From: Nitrospirota bacterium
GTDB lineage: Bacteria; Nitrospirota; Thermodesulfovibrionia; Thermodesulfovibrionales; SM23-35
NCBI GenBank assembly: GCA_029883145.1
Contig: JAOUJR010000100.1
Coordinates: 1 to 6,491 of the forward strand
Direction of reading: 5' to 3'
Length of the DNA: 6,491 bases
Shown piece after piece: positions 6,111-6,491 of this stretch (positions are counted from its first letter, which is position 1; every line of letters begins with the position of its first letter). Both the position numbers and the translations under genes were made by a program. The notes beneath the pieces are model-generated. The model was not told the origin of the DNA. It made no database searches and saw only the letters and a list, made by a program, of their open reading frames with translations.

Positions 6111-6491
6111 TTAACTTTGCCCTTGTTTCTTTATTATGTCGTATACTGATTCAAGTGCCTCATCCAGTTTTTCTATATTTCGTGTGCCTCCCTGTGCCAT
6201 TTCAGGTTTCCCGCCGCCTTTACCACCTGCAATTATGGAAATACTTTTTACGATCTCTCCTGCATGATATCTCCCTTTCAGATCTTTTGTGATCATACAG
6301 ACAATAGATGCCTGGCTGTCAATAACTGATGAGACAACAATAACACCTGATTTGATTCGGTCTCTTATGTTGTCAGCGAAGAGACGGAGTTCCTCTATAT
6401 TAAGACCATCCTGTCTTATTTTTACAATTTTTACTCCATCATGTTCGCGTGCATCTTTCAATGCCTCAGAAATCATATCTCTGGTTGTACC
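6111..6491 (-). CDS. alaS: Alanine--tRNA ligase, C-terminal fragment at window edge
   Basis: Only the last 126 residues are inside the window; the frame enters open from the right edge (upstream codons read GTTRD before the Met at 6476), so that Met is internal and not a start. The visible part is the DHHA1/C-Ala end of AlaRS. It has the family motif GGKGGGKPEMAQGG near its end, preceded by a beta-alpha region with VVVSSVIDSQASIVCMITKD, and followed by a short helix (LDEALESVYDIIKK). The whole enzyme charges tRNA-Ala and edits mischarged Ser and Gly; the C-Ala domain helps bring the catalytic and editing sites onto the tRNA. It ends with TAA at 6113-6111, convergent with rlpA. Nothing seems broken in the visible part. 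Confidence 0.93.
   Translation of the reverse strand, partial: GTTRDMISEALKDAREHDGVKIVKIRQDGLNIEELRLFADNIRDRIKSGVIVVSSVIDSQASIVCMITKDLKGRYHAGEIVKSISIIAGGKGGGKPEMAQGGTRNIEKLDEALESVYDIIKKQGQS

Noticed and set aside
6035..6292. 85-residue plus-strand open frame after rlpA
   Set aside because: It overlaps the end of rlpA and runs antisense through the conserved alaS Gly-rich motif; no domain is recognised.

Overview
The window is an AT-rich stretch of a bacterial chromosome carrying mostly housekeeping genes. The organism looks Gram-negative: it has an RlpA-type lipoprotein with a peptidoglycan-binding SPOR domain and a proteobacterial-style HslV with an N-terminal Thr-Thr. The gene order xerC-hslV-hslU and the AT-rich codon use would suit Nitrospirota or a deltaproteobacterial-type lineage. 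That placement is inference, because no marker here fixes the phylum.

Layout, left to right. The minus strand carries a two-gene unit read leftwards from about 2260: lemA (2238 to 1672), then a DUF2207/YciQ-like membrane protein (1640 to beyond the left edge). I found the second gene by translating the minus strand by hand; it is open for 546 codons and leaves the window. A 200-bp divergent spacer (2239-2438) holds three inverted repeats and a good -10 box for lemA. The plus strand then carries xerC (2439-3329), hslV (3393-3938), hslU (3947-5293) and rlpA (up to 6051), all in the same direction. A minus-strand gene enters from the right: the C-terminal end of alaS (6491 to 6111), convergent with rlpA, with a terminator-like hairpin in the 59-bp gap. 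No gap between genes exceeds about 200 bp, so no long stretch is unexplained.

Functionally, XerC is one of the tyrosine recombinases that resolve chromosome dimers. HslV and HslU form the two-part ATP-dependent protease. RlpA is a septal lytic transglycosylase. LemA and DUF2207 are a commonly paired envelope set of unknown function. All intact genes keep their catalytic residues.

The most unusual parts are non-coding. A 109-bp inverted-repeat element built from AAATCCTA words lies 4 bp after hslU, contains a terminator-like hairpin, and runs into the 5' end of the rlpA reading frame, so it may have supplied part of the lipoprotein signal peptide. A 16-bp tandem repeat whose copies fold on each other lies between xerC and hslV. 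I see no defence system, mobile-element gene, CRISPR array or RNA gene, and no clear sign of a new multi-gene system.
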